In this document: positions 44,930-56,740 of the stretch, piece by piece | Layout of the letters: the number at the start of each line of letters is the position of its first letter | Numbering within the stretch: position 1 is the stretch's first letter | Assembly: GCF_007990755.1 (NCBI RefSeq) | Contig: NZ_BJXA01000011.1 | Location: 97,210 to 161,209 of the forward strand | From: Nocardia ninae NBRC 108245 | Lineage (GTDB): Bacteria > Actinomycetota > Actinomycetes > Mycobacteriales > Mycobacteriaceae | DNA length: 64,000 nucleotides | Direction of reading: 5' to 3' | Position numbers and translations under genes: made by a program | The notes under the pieces: model-generated | Database searches by the model: none | The model's input: the letters and a program-made list of their open reading frames with translations, nothing else | What the model was told of the DNA's origin: nothing

Positions 44930-45157
44930 CCAGAAAAACGTACGCCTCTTCGACACCCGACGCGCGCATTCTGTCCCGCCTCTCCGGAAATTCAGGCCAG
45001 AGTCAGGTGTGACAGCGGTGAGGTTGGCGGCCGGCGGTAGTTCGGCGGGCACGTTCGCCCGTTCCCGGCGAGTTACGCATGTGCTCGCGAGATCAGTCGT
45101 CGCGCAGGGGCATCCCCGTGTCAAGTACGCCCGCCGGAGTGCACTGCTTGTCCGAAA

Positions 45158-45203
45158 AACGCGAAGGCGCCCAGGGACCGGAGTCCTTGGGCGCCTTTGC
45201 GTT
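45158..45203 (-). terminator. Terminator after secA1
   Basis: A 10-bp stem (AAGGCGCCCA / TGGGCGCCTT) is extended inside by five pairs including one G-U, and outside by AACGC/GCGTT. On the minus strand it is followed by a run of five T. Confidence 0.85.
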
Positions 45204-45217
45204 TCAGCTACACCACG

Positions 45218-48070
<2,853 letters not shown>

Positions 48071-48275
48071 GGGTCTCGTCAGTCCTCTGGTCGGTGTGTC
48101 ATTCGTGTCGTCGTCGGCGCCGGGCCGAGGGGTGGACTCACGGCCGGCGTGCGGGTTCGCGCTACGAGTGCGGAATCCGCTGCACGCTTCATGGTAATGC
48201 GGCGCCGTACGTCAGTGCCGACGAGCAGCGCCGTTCGGCAACATCAGCCCATGGCCGTGTCGTCCGCCCTGGTAC

Positions 48276-48812
48276 TCACAGTACGCGGAAGGCGGTCAGC
48301 TGCCAGCCGGCCCGGTGCAACACCACGCACGCGGCCACCGCGAACTCCCGATTCCCCCGCTGATATCTGCCGTACACCTCGGCGGTGTTCGGGGCGGTCA
48401 GCTCGACACCGAGCTTGGTCAACGTGGCCGGACCGAGTTTGCGGCCCGGCGGCACCGACCGCGCCAGCGTCTCGATCGCGGCGAGCACCGACGGCGCGGC
48501 GAGCCTGCGCAGCTGGACCGCGGGGCGGCGGCCGTCCAGCACCTCCAGCACCAGCCGTAGCGAACTTTCCGCGAATCGACTTGCGGCCGAACCTGTTTCA
48601 CCATCCCTGCCGTACGATGGAGGACGACCGTCGTGCCGGGCGCGTCGCTCCGCCGCCCGACTGGTCGACCCGCTATGTGACGGCATGCGACGGTGACAGG
48701 GCAGCGCGGCTCGTGGCGACAACGCCTCCGATCGAGGGCGGCCCGGCCGAGCACCATCCAGCGGTGGCTCGAGCCGTGGCGCGGGCGAAAGCGATGGTCG
48801 TCGACTGTGCAT
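48276..48812 (-). CDS. Rv3235 family protein
   Basis: 178 residues from ATG 48812, with GGGGG eight bases upstream. The first 90 residues are a low-complexity Arg/Pro/Ser-rich region; the conserved C-terminal domain runs 'FAESSLRLVLEVLDGRRPAV' to 'REFAVAACVVLHRAGWQLTA'. This matches the actinobacterial Rv3235 family, which has no known role. It is divergent from the WS/DGAT gene, as in mycobacteria. The start is less sure than the C-terminal domain. Confidence 0.78.
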   Translation of the reverse strand: MHSRRPSLSPAPRLEPPLDGARPGRPRSEALSPRAALPCHRRMPSHSGSTSRAAERRARHDGRPPSYGRDGETGSAASRFAESSLRLVLEVLDGRRPAVQLRRLAAPSVLAAIETLARSVPPGRKLGPATLTKLGVELTAPNTAEVYGRYQRGNREFAVAACVVLHRAGWQLTAFRVL

Positions 48813-48995
48813 CCGGTGTCCCCCTGTGTTCGAATCGAGTTCCCCTGGCTCGAGGCAGACAGCTTGCCACGGAAGCCGCAGCGGGTAAAGGGGAACGCCG
48901 ATTTCACCGAATAAGCCACAGCGGAGCAGCTGAACCCTTGTGGCAGCAGCACAATAGGCGTGAGGCGGCATCGAAAAAAGGGAGCATCGGGCAGC

Positions 48996-50408
48996 GTGAT
49001 CACGAGACTGACCCCGCAGGACGCGTCCTTCTATCGGCTCGAGTCGAGCAGCAACCCGATTCATATCGGCGCCCTCGCGATCGTCCGGAATGCCGAGCAC
49101 GGCGCCGATCCCGTGCTGGACTACGACCGGCTGGTCGATCTGGTCGAGGCGAGGCTCTCGCTGGTCCCCCGCTATCGCCGCAAGGTGGTGGAGATCCCGT
49201 TCGCCCTCGGCCGCCCGGTCTGGGTGGAGGACAGCCAGTTCGACATCACCTATCACATCCGCCGCTCGGCCCTGCCCACTCCGGGGACCGACGAGCAACT
49301 GCACGATCTGGTCGCCAGGCTGGCCTCCCGGCCGCTGGATCAGAGCAGGCCGCTGTGGGAGATGTATCTGATCGAGGGCCTGTCCGACGGCCGCTGCGCG
49401 ATCTTCACCAAGACGCACTCGGCCCTGGTCGACGGCGACACCGCGCTGGAGATCGGCCATGTGATCCTCGATACCGGGCCGTCGCCGCGCGAGCTCGCGA
49501 ACAACGCCTGGCACGCGCCGCGCGAACCCAACGATGTGGAGCTGTTGATCGGGGCGTTGACCCACCTGGCCGCGCAGCCGCGCGAGGCGCTGGAGGTGGC
49601 CCGGCACGCGAGCGGCCACGCCTTCGCGGTGATCGGCGCCGCGGGCCGGGCGGTGGACTCGGTGGTCTCGGCGGTGCGCGCGGCGACGACCGGCGCGCCG
49701 GACAGCCCGTTGAACGCGCGCACCTCCCGCAACCGCCGCTTCGACGTGGTGCGCACCGATCTCGAGGACTACCGCAAGATCCGCAAGCGGTTCGACTGCT
49801 CGATCAACGACGTCATCCTCGCGGTGGTCTCCGGTGCGCTGCGCAATTGGCTGCTGTCGCGGGGTGAGACGCTCACCGAGTCGACCACGTTGCGCGCCGT
49901 GGTGCCGATGTCGGTGTATGTCGAAGGGCCCGACAGCGATCAGCTGAAACCGGCGAGCGAGGTCTCCTCGTTCCTGATCGACCTGCCGGTCGGCGAACCC
50001 AATCCGGTCATGCGGCTTTCGCACATCTCGCACGCCACCGAGGCGAACGGCAAGCATCATCGCGGCGTTCGCGCGCGCACCCTGGTGCACCTGGCCGGTT
50101 TCGCTCCGGCGAGCCTGCATGCCATGAGCGTGCGTGCGGCGAGTACCTTCGCAGAGCACACGTTCAATCTGGTGATCACCAACGCACCGGGTCCGCAGAC
50201 GCCGATGTTCATCGGCGGCGCGCGGATGCTGGAGATGTATCCGGTGTCGCCACTGCTGCGCAATCAGGCCTCGAGCATCGGGATCACGTCCTATGACGGA
50301 CGCGTTTTCTACGGACTCAACGCCGACCGCGACGCGATGGCCGACATCGGCGTGCTGGCCGCGTCGGTGCGCGATTCCATGGAGGAGATGCTCGGTGCCT
50401 GCGTCTGA
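48996..50408 (+). CDS. Wax ester synthase/diacylglycerol acyltransferase (WS/DGAT) family protein
   Basis: 470 residues from GTG 48996 ('VITRLTPQDASFYRLESSSN'). The family pattern is complete: 'NPIHIGALAIV', 'PRYRRKVVEIPFALGRPVWV', 'NDVILAVVSGALRNWL' and 'NAPGPQTPMFIGGARMLEMY'. The catalytic motif reads HSALVDG instead of HHxxxDG, so one of the paired histidines is Ser. The family makes triacylglycerol or wax esters for storage; with the altered motif, activity should be tested. It opens a run DGAT-DUF6912-reductase-desaturase on the same strand. Confidence 0.92.
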   Translation: MITRLTPQDASFYRLESSSNPIHIGALAIVRNAEHGADPVLDYDRLVDLVEARLSLVPRYRRKVVEIPFALGRPVWVEDSQFDITYHIRRSALPTPGTDEQLHDLVARLASRPLDQSRPLWEMYLIEGLSDGRCAIFTKTHSALVDGDTALEIGHVILDTGPSPRELANNAWHAPREPNDVELLIGALTHLAAQPREALEVARHASGHAFAVIGAAGRAVDSVVSAVRAATTGAPDSPLNARTSRNRRFDVVRTDLEDYRKIRKRFDCSINDVILAVVSGALRNWLLSRGETLTESTTLRAVVPMSVYVEGPDSDQLKPASEVSSFLIDLPVGEPNPVMRLSHISHATEANGKHHRGVRARTLVHLAGFAPASLHAMSVRAASTFAEHTFNLVITNAPGPQTPMFIGGARMLEMYPVSPLLRNQASSIGITSYDGRVFYGLNADRDAMADIGVLAASVRDSMEEMLGACV

Positions 50409-50418
50409 TCAGGAGAAA

Positions 50419-50961
50419 ATGCGGGTTTATATCCCCGCGACGGTGCCGATGCTGCGCGAGCTCGTCACGAACCGGGAATTGCGCCCGATCGGCGGCACCG
50501 CCTTCGCGGTGACCCCCGCGTTGCGCGAGGCGTACGCCTCCGGCGACGACGAGGAGCTGGCCGAGGTGGCGATGGGCGAGGCCGCCCGCGCCTCGCTGCG
50601 CCTGCTCGCCGCCGAACGCGACGACGCCGAAGACAACGAGGACGCGACCGCGGCACCGGCCGACGCGGGCAGGCCGGTCTACCGGCGCGCGGTGATCGCC
50701 GCCGATGTGACCGGCGCGAAGCTGCGCTCCGACCTCGACGACGCCGTGGTGAAGCTGGCCGGGCCGATCACCTACGACCAGATCGGCTGCGTGCACGTCG
50801 ACCTGGCCGAGGCCGAGCCGCAGGTGGCCAAGGCCGTCGACGTGGTCGACGCCGCCGATCTGGGCGACACCGACGCCGAGTTCGTGCTCGGTGACGCCGA
50901 GGATCACCAGCTCGCCTGGTACGCCGCGCAGGAGCTGCCGTTCCTGCTCGAGCTGCTCTGA
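50419..50961 (+). CDS. DUF6912 family protein (Rv3231c-like)
   Basis: 180 residues from ATG 50419 with AGGAGAAA immediately before it. The N-terminus 'MRVYIPATVPMLRELV' and the segments 'RPVYRRAVIAADVTGAKL' and 'ITYDQIGCVHVDLAEAE' mark the conserved DUF6912 family; the middle is acidic and variable. It begins eleven bases after the acyltransferase gene and is surely co-transcribed. In mycobacteria the homologue sits between the desaturase reductase and ppk2; here ppk2 is absent. Function unknown. Confidence 0.9.
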   Translation: MRVYIPATVPMLRELVTNRELRPIGGTAFAVTPALREAYASGDDEELAEVAMGEAARASLRLLAAERDDAEDNEDATAAPADAGRPVYRRAVIAADVTGAKLRSDLDDAVVKLAGPITYDQIGCVHVDLAEAEPQVAKAVDVVDAADLGDTDAEFVLGDAEDHQLAWYAAQELPFLLELL

Positions 50962-51040
50962 CGCTCCCTTATCGCCCGCGCGTACTGACGCGCGCCCGCG
51001 CGCCGGGGATGATGGGGTGGAGCGGCCACGACCTCCCGGC

Positions 51041-51060
51041 TAACCTACGATGCCGTAACC
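51041..51060 (+). promoter_or_regulatory. TAACCTACGAT...GTAACC motif upstream of the ferredoxin reductase
   Basis: TAACCTACGATGCCGTAACC repeats almost exactly the motif found at 55161-55180 before the second desaturase gene (three mismatches in 20). TACGAT within it could be a -10 element, with the gene starting about 50 bases downstream. Confidence 0.6.
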
Positions 51061-51111
51061 TTGCTGAGGCGTGGGCAGCGCATCCGACGAACAGGAAGAC
51101 GAACGGCAGCG

Positions 51112-52269
51112 ATGAGCTCGAAAACTGGGGGATTCTCCGTGCGCAGCGTGCGGGAGTGGCTGGAGGCACCGGCCGCCGCGGTCGCCGAGCGCGGCGGCAG
51201 ATTGAACGTGTTGCGCGGGGCCGTGGCACGCGTCACCACCCCGTTGCTGCCGGATGACTATCTGCATCTGGCCAACCCGCTGTGGTCGGCCCGCGAACTG
51301 CGCGGTCGCATCGTCGACGTGCGCAAGGAAACCGCGGACTCGGCCACCCTGGTGATCAAGCCGGGCTGGGGCTTCGACTTCAAATACGAGCCGGGCCAGT
51401 ACATCGGCATCGGCGTGCTGATCGACGGCCGCTGGCACTGGCGCTCGTACTCGCTCACCTGTCCGCCGAACTGGTCGGATCCGGAGGCGGGCGGCAAGCG
51501 CGTCATCTCGATCGCCGTGAAGGCGATGCCGGAGGGCTTCCTGTCCAGCCATCTGGTGAGCGGCGTCCCGGTCGGCACCGTGGTCCGGCTCGCCGCGCCG
51601 CAGGGCGGTTTCGTGCTGCCCTACCCGCCGCCGGACAAGGTGCTGTTCCTGACCGCGGGCAGCGGGATCACCCCGGTGCTCGCGATGCTGCGGGCGATGG
51701 ACCGCCGTGACATGGTCACCGACGTGCAGCACCTGCATTCCGCGCGCACCGCCGAGGACGTCATGTTCGGCGCCGAGCTGCGCGACCTGCACGACCGGCA
51801 CCCGAGCTTCGACTCGCACCTGCACCTCACCGGCGAGCACGGCAAGTTCGCCCTCGCCGGGCTCGACGAGAAGTTCCCCGACTGGCGCGAGCGGCACACC
51901 TGGGCCTGCGGCCCCGCCGCGATGCTGGACGAGATCGAACACCACTGGCGCGACGCGGGCATCTCGGATCGGCTGCACGTGGAGCGGTTCGAGATCGCGC
52001 GCTCCGCGGTCGGCGAGGGCGGCACGGTCACCTTCGGTAAAACCGGGCGCACCGCCGAGGTGGACGGCGCGACCAGCCTGCTGGAGGCGGGCGAGTCCGT
52101 CGGCGTGCAGATGCCGTTCGGTTGCCGCATGGGAATCTGCCAAACCTGTGTCGTGACATTGAATTCCGGGCACGTGCGTGATCTACGCAACGGTGACGAG
52201 CATCGCGAAGGCGACAAGGTGCAGACCTGCATCTCCGCCGCGGCGGGCGACTGCACCCTCGACGTCTGA
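51112..52269 (+). CDS. Ferredoxin reductase, electron donor for the acyl desaturase (Rv3230c-like)
   Basis: 385 residues from ATG 51112. Order: an FAD-binding barrel with '[11 protein letters not shown]', an NAD(P)H domain with '[18 protein letters not shown]', and a C-terminal plant-type [2Fe-2S] ferredoxin with '[13 protein letters not shown]' and a distal Cys in 'QTCISAA'. In M. tuberculosis Rv3230c passes electrons from NADPH to DesA3 for stearoyl-CoA delta-9 desaturation. The desaturase gene follows 83 bases downstream, so the same pairing holds here. Confidence 0.95.
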   Translation: MSSKTGGFSVRSVREWLEAPAAAVAERGGRLNVLRGAVARVTTPLLPDDYLHLANPLWSARELRGRIVDVRKETADSATLVIKPGWGFDFKYEPGQYIGIGVLIDGRWHWRSYSLTCPPNWSDPEAGGKRVISIAVKAMPEGFLSSHLVSGVPVGTVVRLAAPQGGFVLPYPPPDKVLFLTAGSGITPVLAMLRAMDRRDMVTDVQHLHSARTAEDVMFGAELRDLHDRHPSFDSHLHLTGEHGKFALAGLDEKFPDWRERHTWACGPAAMLDEIEHHWRDAGISDRLHVERFEIARSAVGEGGTVTFGKTGRTAEVDGATSLLEAGESVGVQMPFGCRMGICQTCVVTLNSGHVRDLRNGDEHREGDKVQTCISAAAGDCTLDV

Positions 52270-52351
52270 GCACGCGCCGAGCCTCGGCTCACCCCGCCGC
52301 AGACGGTGTTTGGGTACCCTCGAGTGAAATTGAGCAGCGAAAGGACACCCG

Positions 52352-53788
52352 GTGGCAATCACCGATATTCAGGCGTTCGCCCACCTGACTGCGGCAGACA
52401 TCGAAACACTGGGGCAGGAGCTCGATTCGATCCGGCGCTCGGTGGAGCAGTCGCGCGGCGAGCGGGACGCCAAGTACATCCGGCGCACCATCGCCGCGCA
52501 GCGCTGTCTCGAGGTGGCCGGGCGGGCGGTGCTGTTCGGTAGCCGCAACCGCTGGGCCTGGCTCACCGGCACCGCGTTGCTGTCGGTCGCCAAGATCGTC
52601 GAGAACATGGAGCTCGGGCACAACATCAGCCACGGGCAGTGGGACTGGATGAACGACCCGGAGATCCATTCCAGCAGTTGGGAATGGGACCAGACCGGGC
52701 CGTCGTCGCAGTGGCGGCGGGCGCACAACTACTCGCACCACACCTACACCAACGTGCTCGGCAAGGACGAGGACCTCGGCTTCGGCATCCTGCGGATGAC
52801 CCGCGACGAGGCCTGGCGGCCGGTTCACCTGGTGCAACCGCTGGCCAACCTGGTGCTCGCCGCGACCTTCGAGTGGGGTATCGCGCTGCACGACTGGGAC
52901 ATCGAGAAAGAGCTCTCCGGGACCCCGCCCGGCTGGCGGTCCGAGCCGAACCGCGAGTTCGCCCGCAAGATCGCGCGTCAGGTGGGCAAGGACTTCGTGT
53001 TCTATCCGGCGCTCACCGGACCCGCATTCATGTCGACTTTGAAGGCGAACGCGACCGCCAACCTGGTGCGCAACCTGTGGGCCTACGCGGTGATCTTCTG
53101 CGGCCACTTCCCCGACGGCGCCGAGAAATTCACCATCGAACAGCTCGAGGGTGAGACCAGCGGCGAGTGGTACCTGCGGCAGATGCTCGGCAGTGCCAAC
53201 TTCAAGGCCGGGCCCGCGATGGCGTTCATGAGCGGCAACCTCTGCTACCAGATCGAGCACCACCTGTTCCCGGACCTGCCGAGCAACCGGTACGCCGAGA
53301 TCGCCGTACGGGTGCGCGAACTGTGCGAGAAGTACGACCTGCCCTACACCACCGGCTCGCTCGGCAAGCAGTACCTGCTCGCCTTCCGGACCATCCACAA
53401 GCTCGCGCTGCCGGACCGTTTTCTCAAGGCCACCGCCGACAACGCGCCGGAGACGTCCTCGGAACACAAGTTCGCCGGCATCACGCTGCCGTCGCTGCCG
53501 AGTTCGGACACCGCGAGCTGGCTCGGCGTCGACCCGGAGACCGGGCAGCGGCGCGGCCTGCGTTCGGCGATGCGCGAGGCCAAGGTGGTGCTCAAGGAGA
53601 AGGCGCGGCAGGAGAAGGAAATGCTGCGCGAGGCCAAGCGCGCGCTGAGCGAGAAGGCCGAGCACGAGAAGGAGGCGCTGCGCGAGGCCACTGTCGCGCT
53701 GCAGGACCGGGCCCGCACCGAGCAGGCGTCGCTGAAGCGCAAGGCCGAGCGGCAGCGGGCGTTGTTCCGCAATCGTCGCCGGCGCTGA
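52352..53788 (+). CDS. desA3: Membrane acyl-CoA desaturase, DesA3-like, with coiled-coil tail
   Basis: 478 residues from GTG 52352 (AAAGGA upstream). Three histidine boxes bind the di-iron centre: 'GHNISHGQW', 'HNYSHHTYTN' and 'QIEHHLFPDLPSN'. It should introduce the delta-9 double bond in stearoyl-CoA at the membrane, using the reductase encoded just upstream. Residues 408-461 are three tandem 18-residue repeats, each beginning REA and rich in Lys/Glu, followed by a basic end (RNRRRR). The paralogue at 55199 lacks this tail. TACCCT near 52315 may add a separate promoter. Confidence 0.94.
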   Translation: MAITDIQAFAHLTAADIETLGQELDSIRRSVEQSRGERDAKYIRRTIAAQRCLEVAGRAVLFGSRNRWAWLTGTALLSVAKIVENMELGHNISHGQWDWMNDPEIHSSSWEWDQTGPSSQWRRAHNYSHHTYTNVLGKDEDLGFGILRMTRDEAWRPVHLVQPLANLVLAATFEWGIALHDWDIEKELSGTPPGWRSEPNREFARKIARQVGKDFVFYPALTGPAFMSTLKANATANLVRNLWAYAVIFCGHFPDGAEKFTIEQLEGETSGEWYLRQMLGSANFKAGPAMAFMSGNLCYQIEHHLFPDLPSNRYAEIAVRVRELCEKYDLPYTTGSLGKQYLLAFRTIHKLALPDRFLKATADNAPETSSEHKFAGITLPSLPSSDTASWLGVDPETGQRRGLRSAMREAKVVLKEKARQEKEMLREAKRALSEKAEHEKEALREATVALQDRARTEQASLKRKAERQRALFRNRRRR

Positions 53789-53835
53789 CCGATCGAGTAA
53801 GCCGGGAGTGATCAGCTCCCGGCTCGGTCGGTGGA

Positions 53836-54834
53836 TTACCAGCGCACCTTCAGATCGCTGACGACCGCCGCGTGGTCGGAGTAGAAGACGCCAGGCCCGT
53901 GGCGCCGCATGCGTTGATCGACGATGCGGGCCGCCCGCGTTTCGACGTTGCCCTTGGCGAAGAGGAAGTCGATCCGTTGATCGGTGATCAGCTTCTCGGT
54001 GGGTAGTGGACTCCAGGTGCGGCCGGGGACGGCGCAGACGTCGGGGTTGGCCGCGCGGAAGGTGTCCACGAAACCGGTGTCGGTGACGACCTTGGTTGCG
54101 GTCAGCGGATAGCTGAGCCCGAAGTGGTTGGGACAGTCGGCCTGGCTCGGCGTCCAGTCCGCGCCGGGCAGCGTGTTGAAGTCGCCACCGAGCAGCACGG
54201 GTGCGGTGTTGCCGCCGAGCATTCGCGGTAGCTGGTTCTGCACGATGTCGGTGATGTATTGCGTCTGGGCGCGTTCGGCCTGCACGACGGCGGCGACCGA
54301 GTGGCGGGGTTCGCGGCCGTCGCGGCGGTCGATCGCGTTCTCGTCGATCAGATAGCCGTCCCAGGGATCGGTGTAGGTCAGCCAGGTGGCGAACAGATTC
54401 AGCTCACCGTCGTGCGGCACGCGGACCCGGACGCCGCCGAGATTGAAGTCGCTCACCGGGCCGCCCTGTGGCTTCGGGTAGGTCGCGACGACCTCGTACT
54501 TGGTGAAGATCCACAGGTTGTCCTGCCCGGCGGGCCGGTCGGTGATGCGGACACCGGTGTAGCGGCCGTTGTGCGCACGGCGGGTCAGCGCGTCGGTGAT
54601 GAGGTCGCCGGAGCCGTAGGTCTCCACGGCGAAGAACACGTCCGGCTCGATATCGATCACCTGGTCGATCAGGTCGTTCAGATTGTCCGGCGTGGGCTCA
54701 CGTCCGCCGTGAAAAATGTTCCAGGTCAGCACGCGCACCCGCTCGTGGTCGCCGGCCTGCGCCGCCGGCGCGACCCCCACCAGCACGGTGCTCGCCAGCA
54801 GAACGGCCGTGAGCAACGCCTTGCATAATCGCAT
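53836..54834 (-). CDS. Secreted endonuclease/exonuclease/phosphatase family protein
   Basis: 332 residues from ATG 54834, with GGAGT seven bases upstream. A Sec signal peptide ('LLTAVLLASTVLVGVAPA') precedes an EEP (DNase I/sphingomyelinase-like) fold: 'VRVLTWNIFHGG' (Asn), 'VFFAVETY' (Glu), 'VLLGGDFNTLPG' (DxN) and 'YSDHAAVVSDL' (Asp-His). The target could be nucleic acid or a phospholipid head group; an extracellular location is clear. It sits between the two desaturase genes in the opposite direction. Confidence 0.9.
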   Translation of the reverse strand: MRLCKALLTAVLLASTVLVGVAPAAQAGDHERVRVLTWNIFHGGREPTPDNLNDLIDQVIDIEPDVFFAVETYGSGDLITDALTRRAHNGRYTGVRITDRPAGQDNLWIFTKYEVVATYPKPQGGPVSDFNLGGVRVRVPHDGELNLFATWLTYTDPWDGYLIDENAIDRRDGREPRHSVAAVVQAERAQTQYITDIVQNQLPRMLGGNTAPVLLGGDFNTLPGADWTPSQADCPNHFGLSYPLTATKVVTDTGFVDTFRAANPDVCAVPGRTWSPLPTEKLITDQRIDFLFAKGNVETRAARIVDQRMRRHGPGVFYSDHAAVVSDLKVRW

Positions 54835-55198
54835 GATCGAACTCCATTCGTCAGAGACGCTGGAAGTTAGGGGAATCTTCGGAACAGCGCGTGACTTTTT
54901 GGCAAAAGTTCGACAAAATGGCTGGTTGATGAGGCCTCCCCAGTTCGGATGGCGCTCCGGCGCGGGACGCGGCATAGTTGGCGCGGGAACGCCGGTCGCG
55001 ATTCACCGGACGGGTCGAGATCGAACCCGGGCCGCCGGTCACCGTCGAGCCGTAACGCCATGCGAGAGAAGGCTTTACGCTGTACGGCCGCATACTTGAT
55101 CTAGCACCATATGATCGTGATCGCAATGGGGGATTTACCACATCGGCGTTCAGCCTCTCGTAACCTACGGTCACGTAACTTACGGTACTGTAACCGCC
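54835..55198. other. Divergent region between the EEP gene and the second desaturase
   Basis: About 360 bases without a supportable gene. The left part contains AT-richer sequence (about 54885-54930) that may hold the promoter of the secreted EEP gene. The right end carries the tandem TAAC repeats in front of the desaturase gene. Confidence 0.5.
55161..55198 (+). promoter_or_regulatory. Tandem TAAC repeats and leaderless promoter of the second desaturase
   Basis: TAACCTACGGT, TAACTTACGGT and TAACC begin at 55161, 55176 and 55191, a 15-base spacing. TACTGT (55186-55191) is seven bases ahead of ATG 55199, so transcription may begin at the start codon, and the repeats would then cover the -15 to -38 zone where a repressor or activator could bind. 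Confidence 0.6.
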
Positions 55199-56473
55199 AT
55201 GGCGATCTCGGATGTCAAGGAATACGCACATCTCACCGAGGCCGACGTGGAAGCACTCGGCGCGGAATTCGACGCGATCCGGCGGGATATCGAATCCTCG
55301 CGCGGTGAGCGCGACGCGCGGTACATCCGCAACGTCATCCGGTTGCAGCGTGCCCTCGAGATCAGCGGCCGCGGCGTCCTGTTCGCCAGCTTTTTACCGC
55401 CGGCCTGGCTGGCCGGTGTCGCCCTGCTGAGCACCTCCAAGATCATCGAGAACATGGAGATCGGGCACAACGCCATGCACGGGCAGTGGGACTGGATGAA
55501 CGATCCGGAGATCCACTCCAGCACCTGGGAATGGGACAACGCGGGCCCGGCCAAGCACTGGAAGCACACGCACAACTACCTGCACCACAAGTACACCAAC
55601 GTGCTCGGCATGGACGACGACATCGGCTACGGCCTGCTGCGGGTGACCCGCGATCAGCGCTGGAAGCCGTTCAACCTGGGCAACCCGATCTACAACCTGG
55701 TGCTGCAGCTGCTGTTCGAATACGGCGTCGCCATCCAGCACATGGAGCTCGGCAAGCTGGCCGCGGGCCGCTTCAAGCCGGGCACCCCCGAGCGGGCCGA
55801 CTTCGAGCGCAAGCGCAGCGAAGCGCTGACCAAGATGGGCAAGCAGGTCCTCAAGGACTATGTGATCTTCCCGGCGCTCACCGGCCCCGCGTTCTTCTCC
55901 ACGCTCACCGCCAACCTCGCCGCGAACGCGATCCGCAACGTATGGTCCAACGCGGTGATCTTCTGCGGGCACTTCCCCGACGGGGCGGAGAAGTTCACCA
56001 AGGCCGATGTCCACGGCGAGACCAAGGGCCAGTGGTACCTGCGCCAGATGCTGGGCAGCGCCAACATCTCCGGCGGACCGCTCACCCACTTCATGACCGG
56101 CAACCTCAGCCACCAGATCGAACACCACCTCTTCCCCGACCTGCCGAGCAACCGGTACGCCGAGATCGCGGTGCGCGTCCGGGAGCTGGCCGAAAAGTAC
56201 GACCTGCCCTACACCACCGGCTCGCTGCCGGTGCAGTACTTCAAGGCCTGGCGCACCATCCTCAAGCTGTCGCTGCCGGACAAGTACCTGCGCGACACCG
56301 CCGACGACGCCCCCGAAACCGCCTCGGAGCGCAAGTTCGCCGGCAAAACGGGCCCGTTCATCGACCCGGTCACCGGCAAACGCCACGGCCTGCGCACCGC
56401 CCTCGCCTCCGGCCGCCGCCGTCTCACCCGCCGCCCCGCGCCGGTCGAGCGCGCCCTGCAACTCACGAAGTGA
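55199..56473 (+). CDS. Membrane acyl-CoA desaturase, second DesA3-like paralogue
   Basis: 424 residues from ATG 55199. The histidine boxes are 'GHNAMHGQW', 'HNYLHHKYTN' and 'HQIEHHLFPDLPSN', and the body is strongly similar to the product at 52352. It lacks the 18-residue repeat tail and ends in a short basic segment. It has no reductase gene of its own, so it probably shares the one at 51112. Two near copies with a common control motif suggest different chain-length or acceptor preference under one regulator. Confidence 0.94.
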   Translation: MAISDVKEYAHLTEADVEALGAEFDAIRRDIESSRGERDARYIRNVIRLQRALEISGRGVLFASFLPPAWLAGVALLSTSKIIENMEIGHNAMHGQWDWMNDPEIHSSTWEWDNAGPAKHWKHTHNYLHHKYTNVLGMDDDIGYGLLRVTRDQRWKPFNLGNPIYNLVLQLLFEYGVAIQHMELGKLAAGRFKPGTPERADFERKRSEALTKMGKQVLKDYVIFPALTGPAFFSTLTANLAANAIRNVWSNAVIFCGHFPDGAEKFTKADVHGETKGQWYLRQMLGSANISGGPLTHFMTGNLSHQIEHHLFPDLPSNRYAEIAVRVRELAEKYDLPYTTGSLPVQYFKAWRTILKLSLPDKYLRDTADDAPETASERKFAGKTGPFIDPVTGKRHGLRTALASGRRRLTRRPAPVERALQLTK

Positions 56474-56584
56474 ACCGGTCGGCCCGGGCCCGCTGAGCGG
56501 CACCTGCGAGCGCGACGGTAACGGCAACTTCATCGAGCACTACGGGCAAGGGTCGCAGTAGTGATCACCGGATGATCGAGAAAT

Positions 56585-56623
56585 CGACTGTGCGGGCGGC
56601 TTTTACAGCCGCCCGCACAGTCG
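56585..56623 (+). terminator. Terminator downstream of the second desaturase
   Basis: CGACTGTGCGGGCGGCT and its exact complement form a 17-bp stem with a five-base loop, followed by TTTGCC. It lies about 110 bases after the desaturase stop. Confidence 0.8.
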
Positions 56624-56644
56624 TTTGCCGAGCCACTCCGAGAA

Positions 56645-56719
56645 ACGAGCAGAGTCATAACGAGCAGAGTCATATGGTGGCTGATCCAGATCGATCCACG
56701 ACCATATGACTCTGCTCGT
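56645..56719. repeat. Direct plus perfect inverted repeat upstream of bluB
   Basis: ACGAGCAGAGTCATA occurs at 56645-56659 and again at 56660-56674. The second copy extends to 19 bases (56660-56678) that are perfectly inverted at 56701-56719, with a 22-base spacer. The right arm ends 21 bases before the bluB start. It could be an operator array or an RNA hairpin. Confidence 0.8.
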
Positions 56720-56740
56720 CTGCGTAGTAGGGCCGAGTGG

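Noticed and set aside
48813-50159. Extension of the Rv3235-family frame to 627 residues
   Set aside because: The extra part lies antisense to the acyltransferase gene; only the portion from ATG 48812, with its ribosome site, fits the family.
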